Below, piece by piece: positions 1 through 10,402 of a DNA stretch of 64,000 nt (the stretch's first letter is position 1; each line of letters starts with the position of its first letter). Origin of the DNA: Mucidula mucida. Its lineage: Eukaryota; Basidiomycota; Agaricomycetes; Agaricales; Physalacriaceae. Location of the stretch: positions 62,001-126,000 of the forward strand of contig JADNYV010000060.1 in NCBI GenBank assembly GCA_015501055.1, given 5' to 3'. A program made the translations under genes and the position numbers. The notes under the pieces are model-generated. The model saw nothing but the letters and a program-made list of their open reading frames with translations. It ran no database searches and had not been told where the DNA came from.

Positions 1-2015
1 GGTACTGATAGACGTAGCAATGGAACAGATAACGATGACTCGGCGAATCCTGTTCGACGTCACCCTTCGCCTCAAGCACAGGTTTATAAGGTTCGAGAAC
101 CTCAAACCGATTCTGAAATTTGAACTCCTTCAGAGCGCCTCCAGGTCATCTCGCGTCTTCTGCAAAGTATCGAACTTTGTCTGCCATGCCATCTTCTTCT
201 GCTTTGCCGACCGCCAAAAAGCGAATCGACCTCGTCGGGCATCGCGCAGCCAATCGGAGACGGCACTCACTGCGCTGCGGTTTGCTTTCAGGAGGGGGTC
301 GCAGCAGTGGAACAAGAGGTTCATGGCTTGTGTGTGTGTGGTATGGCATCGGGATCGTGGAAGATCGTTGCCTCAATATCCATGTATCGCTGTGATTCGA
401 ATACACCAACGGCCTGCTCGTTTTTGGCACGCGCCAACGACAGATGTAGAAGAGAATTGTGAAGAAGATTGTGAAGAGACCCGTGGTGGTGATGGTGGTG
501 AAGATGGTGGTGGTGAACGTGTGGGCGCGCGTGAGACTGCGAATGCCGAGCGACTGGGGAACTAGTACGGCTCTTTCTGCGGTGATTCAACCAACCATCT
601 TCGTCGTCTTCTGCATCCGTATTGACTGATTGACGTTCTGGCGAAGCAGGGCGAGACGTCATCCGCTGAGGGGTAGTTGCTCCTGGAGTACCACCAGGCG
701 TGGCTCCCGGTGTGACCGGTCGAGAAGGTATGGGGGTCATAGGGAACTTCTCCCTGGTCGGCTCAATGAGAGCGAAATAGATCGTTAAACCATTGGCACG
801 CACGGCCATGCGCCTCGCAATGGCCTGTAGAGATTTAAAATCGGTTGGTGCAAAGCGGGTATATATGAGATCGGATGGGAGCAATCGAGCAGTGACGGCT
901 AGTGGTATAAGACCAGCTTCGGCCTGCCTGACAGAGGCTTTGATCTCTTCTGCAATGGATGCAAATTCCTTCGAATCTGCCGGGTTTTGCTTTAGAGAGC
1001 ATTGCAACTCGAGAGACTTGACGAGAGGCGCAAGTACACCTTGAAGGCGCGTAGTAAACTCTGCGGATACGGTTTGTGGGAATATGAGTATCGACACCAA
1101 GACAGAAATGGCAGAGTGAAATCCGAGTGGAACAATGATGGCGCGGCCAAACTTGGGAAAAGATTAGACGAGGCGTAGCTTCAGAAGAAAAGAGTACCTG
1201 GTAGTATGGATACGGAAGCAGAATCGCTGCAGTAAGTGTAATATCGAGGCATATACAGCCTAGAATACAGCCAAACAAGTACGGGCCTGGTCCTTGGCGC
1301 GCGCGCAGATAGAGAAGGAATACACTGCCAAGGAATATGAAGACGGCAAGGATGACCGTAGGAACGGCTTGTATATATTGTCCAGATACTGCCGCGACGA
1401 AAGTGACTGTTCGGTCAGTGTTGCTTCGCGCCAAGTTGGCCAAGAACATCCCAAAGCACGACCACCTGGAAACGCGAAATTAAAACCTAATGTCGTCGAG
1501 AATACTGCGACGCGTACCCCCATACTGCAGCTACGAGGCCGAGAATAATTAGTTCGCGCTCGACCACCCCCATGAAAGGATCCGAGGGTGGCGACATGAA
1601 CGCGGCTGTATTGGAGATTAGCGGTCGGAATAGGCAATAGCAGAACGCGTACAGATTAGGATGAGGAAGCTCGCCTGGCAATTGGTCAATGTTGAAAGCC
1701 ATTTACATGATATCAGAACTGACATACCTGGCCCATGTACTTTTCGACTGTGGGTATGATGAATAGCACTGAAGATATCCAGGCTGCTACGGCAGAACGG
1801 ACGACGGGCCGGACTTTTGGCAGCGTCCAGTCATTCGGAATCCATTTGAGGTTGTCCGGGAGAGCAAACTTGAATTTGGACTGTTGTGGAGGCGACTGCT
1901 CCGAGTCACTCTCCGTGCTGTCCTCCTTCTTATCGGGGAGGACTGCAGTGTCTATGCGGAGTCTGAGGCCAGGATCTCTGCCTCGCGATGGTCGTTCAGG
2001 TCCCGTCGACGGCAT
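1..2015 (-). CDS. Putative ER transporter / aromatic acid exporter-like membrane protein (ArAE_2_N type), 3' end off the window, two apparent frameshifts
   Basis: Starts with ATG at 2015. Exons read 2015-1728, 1674-1653, 1605-1518, 1465-1198 and 1151 leftward; all four introns are 46-55 bp GT-AG. The protein begins with a Ser/Pro-rich cytosolic stretch, then hydrophobic segments around residues 80-220, then a soluble part with a His-rich run. The order resembles the fungal putative ER transporter 6TM N-terminal family (family knowledge); substrate unknown. Two breaks are visible. Near 322-340 the frame shifts by 2 nt in a (TG)n run, after a segment reading FESQRYMDIEAT; near 131-134 another 2-nt shift lies in a CTCT run. 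Reading resumes in other frames through DWLRDARRGRF and then HRYLFHCYVYQY, both of which look conserved. No intron can explain them. Either a young pseudogene or dinucleotide-run sequence errors at a contig end. Confidence 0.7.
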
Positions 2016-2684
2016 AGTTTACTGAGAGAGGTCGGTGACACTGACAAGGACATGGAAAAGGAATGAAAGGAAATACATACGTCATAGATCTCCAAACGTG
2101 ATCGGATCTGCGCGCACGGTGCACTCGGGAGGCCGCTAAACGACCCACTAAGATCCTTTTACTTAATGTCTTTTGAGGATAACGACAGCGGCCAGCAACG
2201 GCAAGTGTGGCCGTCATGGTCAGAAATACGCTTACCTCGTGTAGATATAATGAGCACGTAAACCGTCCACCTCTCTTGCCCTTGTAGCTCAGTCAGTGAT
2301 CACTGCGAAACGGGCGATAAGGGAAAACGAGATATACCTTTCCTCGAATCGGCGAGTCCAAATTGGGCCTCACACGATATGTGTTTGTAGTGCACGGTAT
2401 ACGGCCGTCGACCGTGGTGGTACGCCTTAGTAAGTGAGGCCTAAATTTATCCAGTTTTCTTCAGCTGTCATTCTTATCTTGTTCCGCTTCGGGCCCGCTC
2501 CGAAAAGACGCTCAACTTGAACTAAAATCTCCTACCATTTGGAGCGACATTGAATTACTTTTGCTATTTACTTTGAGCACGATGAACAGTATGCGTCACC
2601 TCCAAAAGACGAGCTAGGCGAGTTTGTGAAGGTGGAAGATTGGATTTTTGTCATGCAGCTCGAAGATGTCTGCTCAAACTGAGG
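2016..2684. other. Intergenic, no gene seen
   Basis: About 670 bp between the 5' end of the transporter-like gene and the 3' end of the CorA-like gene. It should hold the promoter of the former. Short reading frames here lack conserved features. A stretch near 2283 resembles a tRNA D-arm but has no matching T-arm. Confidence 0.5.
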
Positions 2685-4840
2685 CTACCCAGCGCGTGTA
2701 CTAGTACTAGACTCCGCATTCCCAACGTCACCTCCGATTGGCTGCCCAGTCGCAGGATCGATGAACATCGCGCGCAAATCCGTCCCGTCCCGCTGCGGCC
2801 GCGCAGACCGCATACTCGACCGCGCACTCGCATAGGCGCTGCGCGCCTCCTCCCACTCTCGTTCGCGCTGCCTCGGAAAGCGCGGCGTGAATGAGAGGGA
2901 GTGGAAGAACACGATGACGGGGTAGAAAAGGCGGCGCAAGATGAAGAACTTAACCTTGGCGAGTTCGGTGGGGTCTTCGATTTCGCGCCGCTTTTTCTCG
3001 CCCCGATAGAGGAGCGTCATGACCCAGATGGTGAGGAGCGTGAGGGGAATGGCGATGGCAAAGTAGAGGTAGAGTTTCACGCGGGAGCCTGGATTGATTT
3101 CGACGGTGTTCATTCCGAAGATGGCCTGTATAAAATGTCTTCGTTAGCGACACAATTGGTTGCGCGAGATGAGGACTCACGCGGAGAACGAAGCCGGCAG
3201 GTAGACCATAGTAATATAAGCGATTTGCTTCATGGCTACGCAGTAGTCATTAGTGTCATTTCATTGGAGATAGCTGAGCTCACAGACCAGCACTATCGCG
3301 TAACGACGCTTCACTAAGTGCCTGCATCCGTTTACTATCCTCGTTTGTAACACTCTTGAACGCCTGTAACGCATTAAGATGGTATCCAAAGCACATGAGC
3401 GGTCTTACTAGATCCATTGCATTCCCAACCCTTCCATCCAACATGGCCCGCGTCCCCTCCAGCCTCTCAATATCATTCAACAAAGAAGTGCATTCTCTCT
3501 CGAATACCGCCTGCGACTCCATGCCTGGATGCGGAGTCTCTTTCAGAAATTCGACCGTCTTCCTGAAATCTCGTATGAGCTCCGCGTAATGCAGCAAATG
3601 TGCACGTAGAACATGGAGTTGGTGTGTATGGAGGTACGTTTGTGTATGTGCATCTTCCTCTCCAAAGTCCACGTTGTTCTGCTCCGCCTGTAGATGTCGC
3701 GCAGAGATATCAAGGTCGGAGTTCCCGGACGGTATGATGGGAGACTTGTTTGTGTGAATGGTAGACAGGGTATGCGCTTCTAGCCATATAACTTCAGCCG
3801 TTATGACTTCCAAAGTCTCGTCCCAGGAATACAAAGGATACCAGAGCTGGGCTAGGACGTGTAACGTAGGGTCAGCAGTTGTGCGGTATAGATCCGACCA
3901 ATGCACGGAGCGGCCTGTGGCTAGCACCCGAGTGTTGAGAGTAGACGCAGACGTAGATGCATCGGACTTGGGATCTCGGGTGGGCGGAACGTAGGTGATA
4001 ATGGTACTAGGATTATGGTGGTCGGGCCCATGGCGAACAGCATGGATGCCAAGAAGGTCGTGCACGATTATTCTGTTGCAGCTTTGTAGAACGAGAGGGG
4101 CATGGGTGTCGATGATCATCTGATCGTGAAGGTACATGGGGACTGCGTCAAAGTCAATGATGAGGTCGCCTTGTGATGTTGAGTCCAACCAAGGACGCAT
4201 GTTGATGTATGTCAACGTCATTGTTATATCTTGGAAGAAGTCAAACATTGGTTGTCGACTACAAGTCAAGACTTACGATCACTCCGGCCGGGTATGAGTT
4301 GTTCGGAATACCGTGAAGGTATCCAACTGAGTGATGAGGAGAAGAAGAACGGGTCGATTGTAAACCGAGTTCCAAACATCTGGAGGACTGGACCAGATAA
4401 TGAATCTATGAAGAACATTTGGCATCGCGTAGATTTGTCGGCCTACAAGTTTGTTAACCATCGTCAATACCGACAAAGACACGTTACTCAACAGGTTTGA
4501 TCAATGCCGTCCACAGCTCCTCTTCATTCGGTTCGACACCCTCCAGGTAGCATGGCGGCTCGAGTCTGGATGGAAGAGACCATTCTTCTGCATCAACAGT
4601 CTGTACACCGCACATTCCGGCCGCGCCATGATCTTGGTGCCATACCTGGACCGATATCCAAGCCGTGACGAACGCAACAATGTAGCGACACCGCTCTTCT
4701 GCTGCTGCTCGAGGCTCCAGTTCATGAATAGGGATTGTGGATAATTGTGCCAATCGTCGGCATCGTCATTGAAGGGTATTCCATCTCGGATTCGTGGGTC
4801 TGTCGGCGTGGCTCTGGTGCTGCTCGCAACTGCGCTGGAT
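2685..4840 (-). CDS. CorA-like Mg2+ transporter family protein
   Basis: Multi-exon gene; supported exons are about 4840-4725 (reading DWHNYPQ), 4676-4493, 4442-4277, 4229-3288, 3235-3181 and 3125-2685. Joining 4229-3288 to 3235 gives DSAAMKQIAYITMVYLP, the characteristic run into the first transmembrane helix of CorA-type channels. The following exon has the GMN signature (FGMN, ~3120) and a second hydrophobic helix (residues LYLYFAIAIPLTLLTIWVM), so two C-terminal membrane segments flank the GMN loop as in the family. The N-terminal region is a long cytosolic, partly helical domain. Role by family: divalent cation (Mg2+) uptake, cellular membrane unclear. The exon ending at 3181 has a strong GTGAGT donor in a phase that does not match the TATACAG acceptor before GMN, so there is a 1-nt discrepancy. 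The true start codon was not found; the first exon lies upstream of 4840. Confidence 0.78.
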
Positions 4841-4849
4841 CAATCTGTG

Positions 4850-5714
4850 GGATAATGAGTACACAATGGCAATTTTATTGGCGACGTGCGTACGGGATCG
4901 TTAACGTCGAGAAAGGGCCATGGTCCGCTAGGTGTCGCATGTCGATGGCTGGGCATTGTCGATGTCGTGGACTCGAAGGTAGCAGTGGTACGGGTCAGTC
5001 GACCAGAATGGCACTCGTGTTATTCCGGCATTGATGGGCGTCTAATCCACATTCACTCGAGTCTTGGAGTCGGTGGAGTTGTTTAGTTGTTTCTTCTCTC
5101 GAGTGTTAGTCCATGGTCAAGGTAATCGCCGGTTGGTCGCGCTCGATCGCACCTTGATCGCACCCTCCTTGTAGGTCCATTACAAGTTCATTCACCTAAA
5201 ATCGCTGAAGAAGTGGTGCAGCATGTCTAGGTGTCCGAACTTGCGCGGACTCGGATTCGCAACGGATTCGCGTTCGGTTCAGCTTCAACTTGAACCCTCT
5301 TCTTACAAGACTTGCACGCGGACGAGCATGCGCTGACAGCTGAGGAATTGACTCTGGAGCTTTGGGAACCTAGTTTGGCTTAGAGTCGAATGGTCGACTC
5401 CATTCACAAATCCGAATCTGAAATCAACCTCGGCCAATCCGCCTACAGTACCCACCCTCGCGCTTTTTACTCGCGTCAAACTCATGTTCGTGCTTGATAT
5501 CCTACTGAAGGACACGAAACGAAACGATGGCATGGGAATTTGGCGCTCTAGTTCAATATACGAACACGCGCTTTGCGACCTATCGACTCTTCCATCTACA
5601 ACTTAACGGCACCTGCTTCAGTTCACCTGATATTCCAAGTACCTCATACCAAGCCATTCGGGCCGCAGTGCTAGTCCTCCAAGGTCCATGATGTTTTCTT
5701 GGGCTCTATAAACA
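4850..5714. promoter_or_regulatory. Intergenic / divergent upstream region of CorA-like and GH1 genes
   Basis: Lies between the 5' end of the CorA-like gene (minus) and the beta-glucosidase (plus). It must contain both promoters and probably the missing first exon of the CorA-like gene. No clear core promoter motif or repeat was seen. Confidence 0.4.
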
Positions 5715-8355
5715 ATGATGGCCTTGATAAAGATTACAATCCTCATGCAGACCATACCGGTACTCGTTGCTTGGCGTGCTACGCTCCAGGTGTTGCAGCT
5801 CAGATCAGCGCGTCTCTGTCGACGGTGTTTAGTATCCCAGCAACTGTCATTGCATCTAGCGTGTCGACTGCTACTCTCATCTCGTCTACTACATCCACTT
5901 CGACGCCGAGTCCCTCTTTCAGCTTCCCTCCACCTGGATCTATCCCTCGAGACTACTCTCCGAATGGCCTCGAAGAACTCTGGGATATTGTAGGTTTATT
6001 CCATCCCATCGAAATCCCTCGTCTTACTCTCATCCTGCAGGTCGGGCCAGTCGAAGCGCCACCGTTTACCACCACGCGCGTTCCATCAGCCGCAGTCACG
6101 CTACCGTCTTCTCCGCCCGCTCTATATCCGTCCTTCTACGCGCCAGAGCCCAAAGACATACTCCCAGACTTGAAATTCCCTCCGGGATTTCTCTTTGGCG
6201 TTGCGACTGCCGCGTTCCAAGTCGAAGGTGCCGTGAAAGATGAAGGGAAGGGACCATCGATGTGGGATTGGGCTCTGCATCAGTCGAACTTTTCAGTGGA
6301 TAATACCAACGGTGAGTTAGCATGGCTGTTTACGATTTTTATGACCTCTTCTTACTTTGAGAAGGTGATATCACGGACCTTCAATATTTCTTGTATAAGG
6401 AAGATGTAGACAGGGTAGCTGCTCTTGGTGTCAATGCACACTCATTCTCGTGAGTATTTAAAGCCACACATCGTTCTTGATAGTCATGCGTCGTAGTATT
6501 TCTTGGACCAGAATCTTTCCCTTCGGAGCAGCTGATTCGCCTGTGAACACTGCTGGTATCGATCACTACTCCGATGGCAAGTCTTTGAAGCTGGCGCGAA
6601 AGAACTTCTTGCTCATTCTCATTCGTAGTTATCGACTACCACTTGGAACGGGGTGTAGCCCCGGTCGTCACACTATGTATGATCTTAGTCTGATACGAAT
6701 GCTGCTAACCGCGTCTTTCAGTCCACTGGGATACGCCCATCGCACTGCAAGCATACTACGGCGGATTTACTAATCCTCAAATCGTCGACGATTTTATCAA
6801 GTACAATTCTCTCATTCTTTCTCCTGGCTCCTGTTAACAGTTGTTTAAGCTATGCGGTTACCGTTTTCAAGGCGTACAACGGACGCGTCAAAACATGGTG
6901 TGTACACACATTGTATGTTCATCCTCCAGTGTAGCTCAGAGTGTTAGGTACACCTTCAACGAACCCAATGTCTTCTGTGGAGCAATGCTCGGGACCGCGT
7001 TTAGTAGTTCGTACCTCTTCTATCAAATTTGGTTATGAATCGTCCTGTAGATGGTGTATTCGCTCCGGGTGTAAATGCCACCTCCGCTCCATTCCAGTGT
7101 GCTTATAATATTCGTACGGAAATCACATCATCTTCCAGATTTTTTGTCTAATGTCCGAACAGTGAAAGCCCATGCTGGAGCCGTCAAAGGTAAGGCTTTC
7201 GCTCACGATTGCGCTTCAACATCCATCTTATTATTTTCTCAGCTTTCCGTGCCATGAATATTTCTGGCGAGATCGCGTTCAAGAACGAAAACTTCATGTA
7301 TACACCCTTCCCTTCTTGACGGAAGGAGACAGCTAATCCAAGGGCATTCAGTGGCATACCTTGGAGAACTAACACGAAGAAGACGCCCTTGCGGTTGAGC
7401 GACACACTGCGTTCCAGATCGGCATCTTTGCTGACCCCGTATACACAACTGGCGACTGGCCGCAAATCCTGAAGGATACCCTCCCGGAATCAATCCTCCC
7501 TCGCTTCACGGAGGAAGAATCTGCTGACATATTGGGGTCGGCAGACTTTTTCGCCATTGATCCTTATCGCGTGCAGTTCGTCCGTGCGCCTGAGGAGGGA
7601 ATCGACGCGTGTGTGGCGGACATGGCGAATCCGCTCTGGCCTGTCTGCAATGAAGTGGTGCCCTATGACTCGGGGTATGGCTGGGCAGCCGGGGTCTCTT
7701 CTGACCCTGTCTCGTCCTGGTTACAGGCCACACCGGTGACTTTCCGTCCTTTCATGGCGCAAGTGCATGCTCGATGGCCGTCGAGTAAGATTGTGAGTGT
7801 TTCCCCCCATTCTGGAGTTTCTAAAAGACCGAATTTCGGTAGTACGTTTCCGAGTATGGATTCACGGAGCCGAACGAGGGAGACTTGACGGATCTGTTTC
7901 GCATCAAGGAAGATGTTGCTCGAACGAGTACATCGTAGATTTACCTGTCTGCATTTCTTTAGGCTGATATGGCGTTGCAGACTACTTTCTAACGTATCTT
8001 GGACAAATGCTTCTTTCTATTCATGAAGACGGTGTTCCGCTGGCAGGTGCCTTTGCTTGGTGTAAATAATCCTCCTCAGACGTGTCGGGCGTACTGATCA
8101 ACCGTTTACAGCTATGCTCGACAACTTGGAATGGGCTAGTGGTTTACGAACGCGGTTCGTAGGGCTCCTTTGGGGATTTCCGGATACTTATGCAGTTGGA
8201 TAGATTTGGTATTCAACATGTCAACTACACGACTCTCGAGAGGACCTACAAGCGTTCTGCGTTGTCCCTTTGTAGGTCACTAAGCTACACCTCTATGCGC
8301 ATTCTTCTGACTGCGACGCATAGCCGAGTTCTTCGCAGCCCACAAAAGTGATTAG
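5715..8355 (+). CDS. GH1 beta-glucosidase with Ser/Thr/Pro-rich N-terminal extension, one apparent 1-nt frameshift
   Basis: Many small exons. After a hydrophobic N-terminus and a Ser/Thr/Pro-rich linker, the GH1 fold starts with [19 protein letters not shown] near 6178. The acid/base motif TFNEP is at ~6952 and the nucleophile region [10 protein letters not shown] at ~7843; the C-terminus reads DNLEWASG then EFFAAHKSD with stop 8353-8355. So both catalytic glutamates are present. By family it hydrolyses terminal beta-glucosides (cellobiose and similar), probably outside the cell given the leader. Oddity: at about 7374-7380 the frame after PWRTN breaks and resumes one base later as [11 protein letters not shown] broken paralogue at 50.2-51.4 kb keeps the missing base, so the loss is specific to this copy. 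Either this copy is a recent pseudogene or this is a sequencing error. The exact start and first intron are not settled. Confidence 0.75.
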
Positions 8356-8736
8356 AGGAAACATGACTTTCTCACTATTTGAATTGTCAAGAATATGTAC
8401 GTATACGAGGATCTGTAGTCGTGCGTGTGCCTCTTGACGACCAATGAAGAGAATGCGAACATTGGGTGAATACTAGGCAGCACCAATGACAACGTTTTGT
8501 TTATCGTTTGATTCGTTGTACAAGAGACACAGCTTTGCGATCACCGTTTTATGGAGGCGCTTTGAATACAGTATAGGTCAAACGTAGAACACCGACTCTC
8601 TTTTTATGGCGCAATCTGTTGTCATAGTCAGGGATGTCTTCGAAGAAGGGTAGAAGTAGCTACTTGAAGCAGAATCAACCGGCGTAGTGAACGTAAGCTG
8701 ATGTCCCATCTGGCGTATCGATCCAAGAATCCGTTA
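8356..8736. terminator. Convergent 3' region between GH1 and arrestin-like gene
   Basis: About 380 bp between two converging genes; should contain both polyadenylation regions. No open frame of interest. If the arrestin-like gene is read across its apparent frameshift, its coding region extends to 8675. Confidence 0.4.
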
Positions 8737-10133
8737 CTAGCCGTATAGAAATGTAGATCCTTGTAGGCAAAAACAGTGAATGCATGGAGGTATCACAGTA
8801 ACCAAGATGAAATCCTGTACATCCTCAATTAGCGGTACCCTATCAGAGACATGAATGGGGGACTCACTTTGACTATGACACCTGCTGCCACGAAACCGCT
8901 GACAGCAACATCAGGCTTCGCGCGAAGTTCACCCTCCCAATCTAATACCTCCTCATCTTGGGAGTGAAACTCCAACTGAGACACCGCCGGCGGTACAGAC
9001 ATCATCTTCCCCTCACCAATAGTGAACTCTCGCCACGACCGCGAACCACCGACATCGACCGCGATTTGTCTCTGAATACTCACACTGACGACTACGATGG
9101 ACGTTTCTGTCGCAGGTGGGTCACGGAACAATTGTCGGAGAGACGTGAGTGGGCCGGCGAGTTGCAGATGGATGGGAATTGTGTCCGCGAACGAGAAGAC
9201 TTGAACAGATGGGATGAGCACCTAATGAGGTTGAATGCTGTTGTGAAAGAGTCGAGAAGAGGGACTTGCATTGCTATGGATGGGCTCCAAGTTGACGTTG
9301 GGTTTAGTCTTGAGGACCGTCAACGTCTGTGTCCATTCTTCTGGCGACGACTTTATGCTGCTAAACAAAGGTATCGCCAACATAGGTCGATTGGGCTGCG
9401 TACAAGGCCTGTAGTTGAACGGGATCCGAATGCTGATCGGTGCGCCGGATCAGTACCATGCCAATATTCCGCAGAAACTCACATTGTGCTTGTCGGGAAG
9501 AAAGCGAGGGTCCCGCGCGTATACGATACGTCAACGACGATAGCATAGACGACTCTCACAACAATCGCTGGGAGTCCGGCCGCGGAAAAAGCGAACGTTG
9601 GCGGTAAGAGTTGACCTTCATCACGGTCAGTAAATGTCGCTGGAAGGATGAAGTTGAATTCGAACGGTAAGTGTTCAGCGAGAGGACCCCATGAAGAGGT
9701 CCATAGCGTAACGCTTTGATCGACGAGACGGATCGACTTTGCTCCACCATTCGAATTGAGATAGTCAAGAGTACCCAGTAGCTGTCACGAGGGAAGAACG
9801 CTGAGTTTCAGCAAAGACGGCAAAGAGGCGTCAACGGTGGAGACGGTTTACGTTGACCTTCACTCGGGAGACATTGTCGTGCTTGTCGAGGAGCACAGTG
9901 CCGTTGATCGTGCTTTGGCGTCCATAAGACGGCGAAGAGACGCCGGTCTCTTGTCCGGTGAGAAGAACGGTGACTCGGCCATCCTTCTGTACGAAGATTC
10001 CGTCGGGGACTGGCGAGATATTACTGCGGGGAGAGTGCTGAATGCTCTGTTCACCCGAAGAAGGTTGAGGAGAGTAATGAGGAGGGGAAGAACTGTTATA
10101 AGAAGGGGGATTTTCCGATAAGACTGGTAGCAT
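8737..10133 (-). CDS. Arrestin-like (N-terminal arrestin fold) protein
   Basis: ATG at 10133. Exons 10133-9852, 9781-9483, 9432-9270, 9221-8868, 8814-8737; 391 codons. It opens with a Pro/Ser-rich tail (LPVLSENPPSYNSS) then beta-strand-rich sequence with GTVLLDKHDNVSRV, LPFEFNFILPATF, NYRPCTQPNRPML and LIPSVQVFSFADTIPIHLQL, the pattern of fungal arrestin-like trafficking adaptors. The family links membrane proteins to ubiquitin ligases during endocytosis, but no PY motif was seen. The intron 9269-9222 is a GC-AG intron with the consensus donor GCAAGT. Near the C-terminus, another frame supplies the family-like SIRLVTDSWID and ends at 8675; one missing base around 8780 would explain this, so the last ~20 residues are doubtful. 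Confidence 0.72.
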
Positions 10134-10402
10134 GATTCTAGAGGAAGCTTCACAACAGTAAGCACTGATGGTGGTGGGGTTCAGAGATGAAAACGTGAGA
10201 ATGTCGTTTTTATGACTCGAGTTCCGAGAATTTCCGAGATAGAGCACGCACCGATATCGAATCAGCATCAGCCGGGGCCCTAGGATGGGGGAAATAAGTC
10301 CCTCGAGATATTTACCTGGTACACATTTCAATTTCTCTTCAAGTACAACGACTCGTAACAAGACAGCAAGTTCAATAGCAAACGACATCACCGAAAAACA
10401 GA

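Noticed and set aside
321..430. An intron to explain the frame change at 322-340 in the transporter-like gene
   Set aside because: The only upstream GT would remove the conserved FESQRYMDIEAT stretch.
2281..2335. Possible tRNA on the plus strand (TAGCTCAGTCAGTGATCAC)
   Set aside because: The D-arm-like run is not followed by an anticodon arm or a proper T-arm, and no acceptor stem pairs.
3138..3181. Alternative acceptor GAAG at 3139 that restores the CorA frame (adds HFIQ)
   Set aside because: It lies only about three bases after the CTAAC branch site, while TATACAG is at a normal distance; kept as an unsettled phase conflict.
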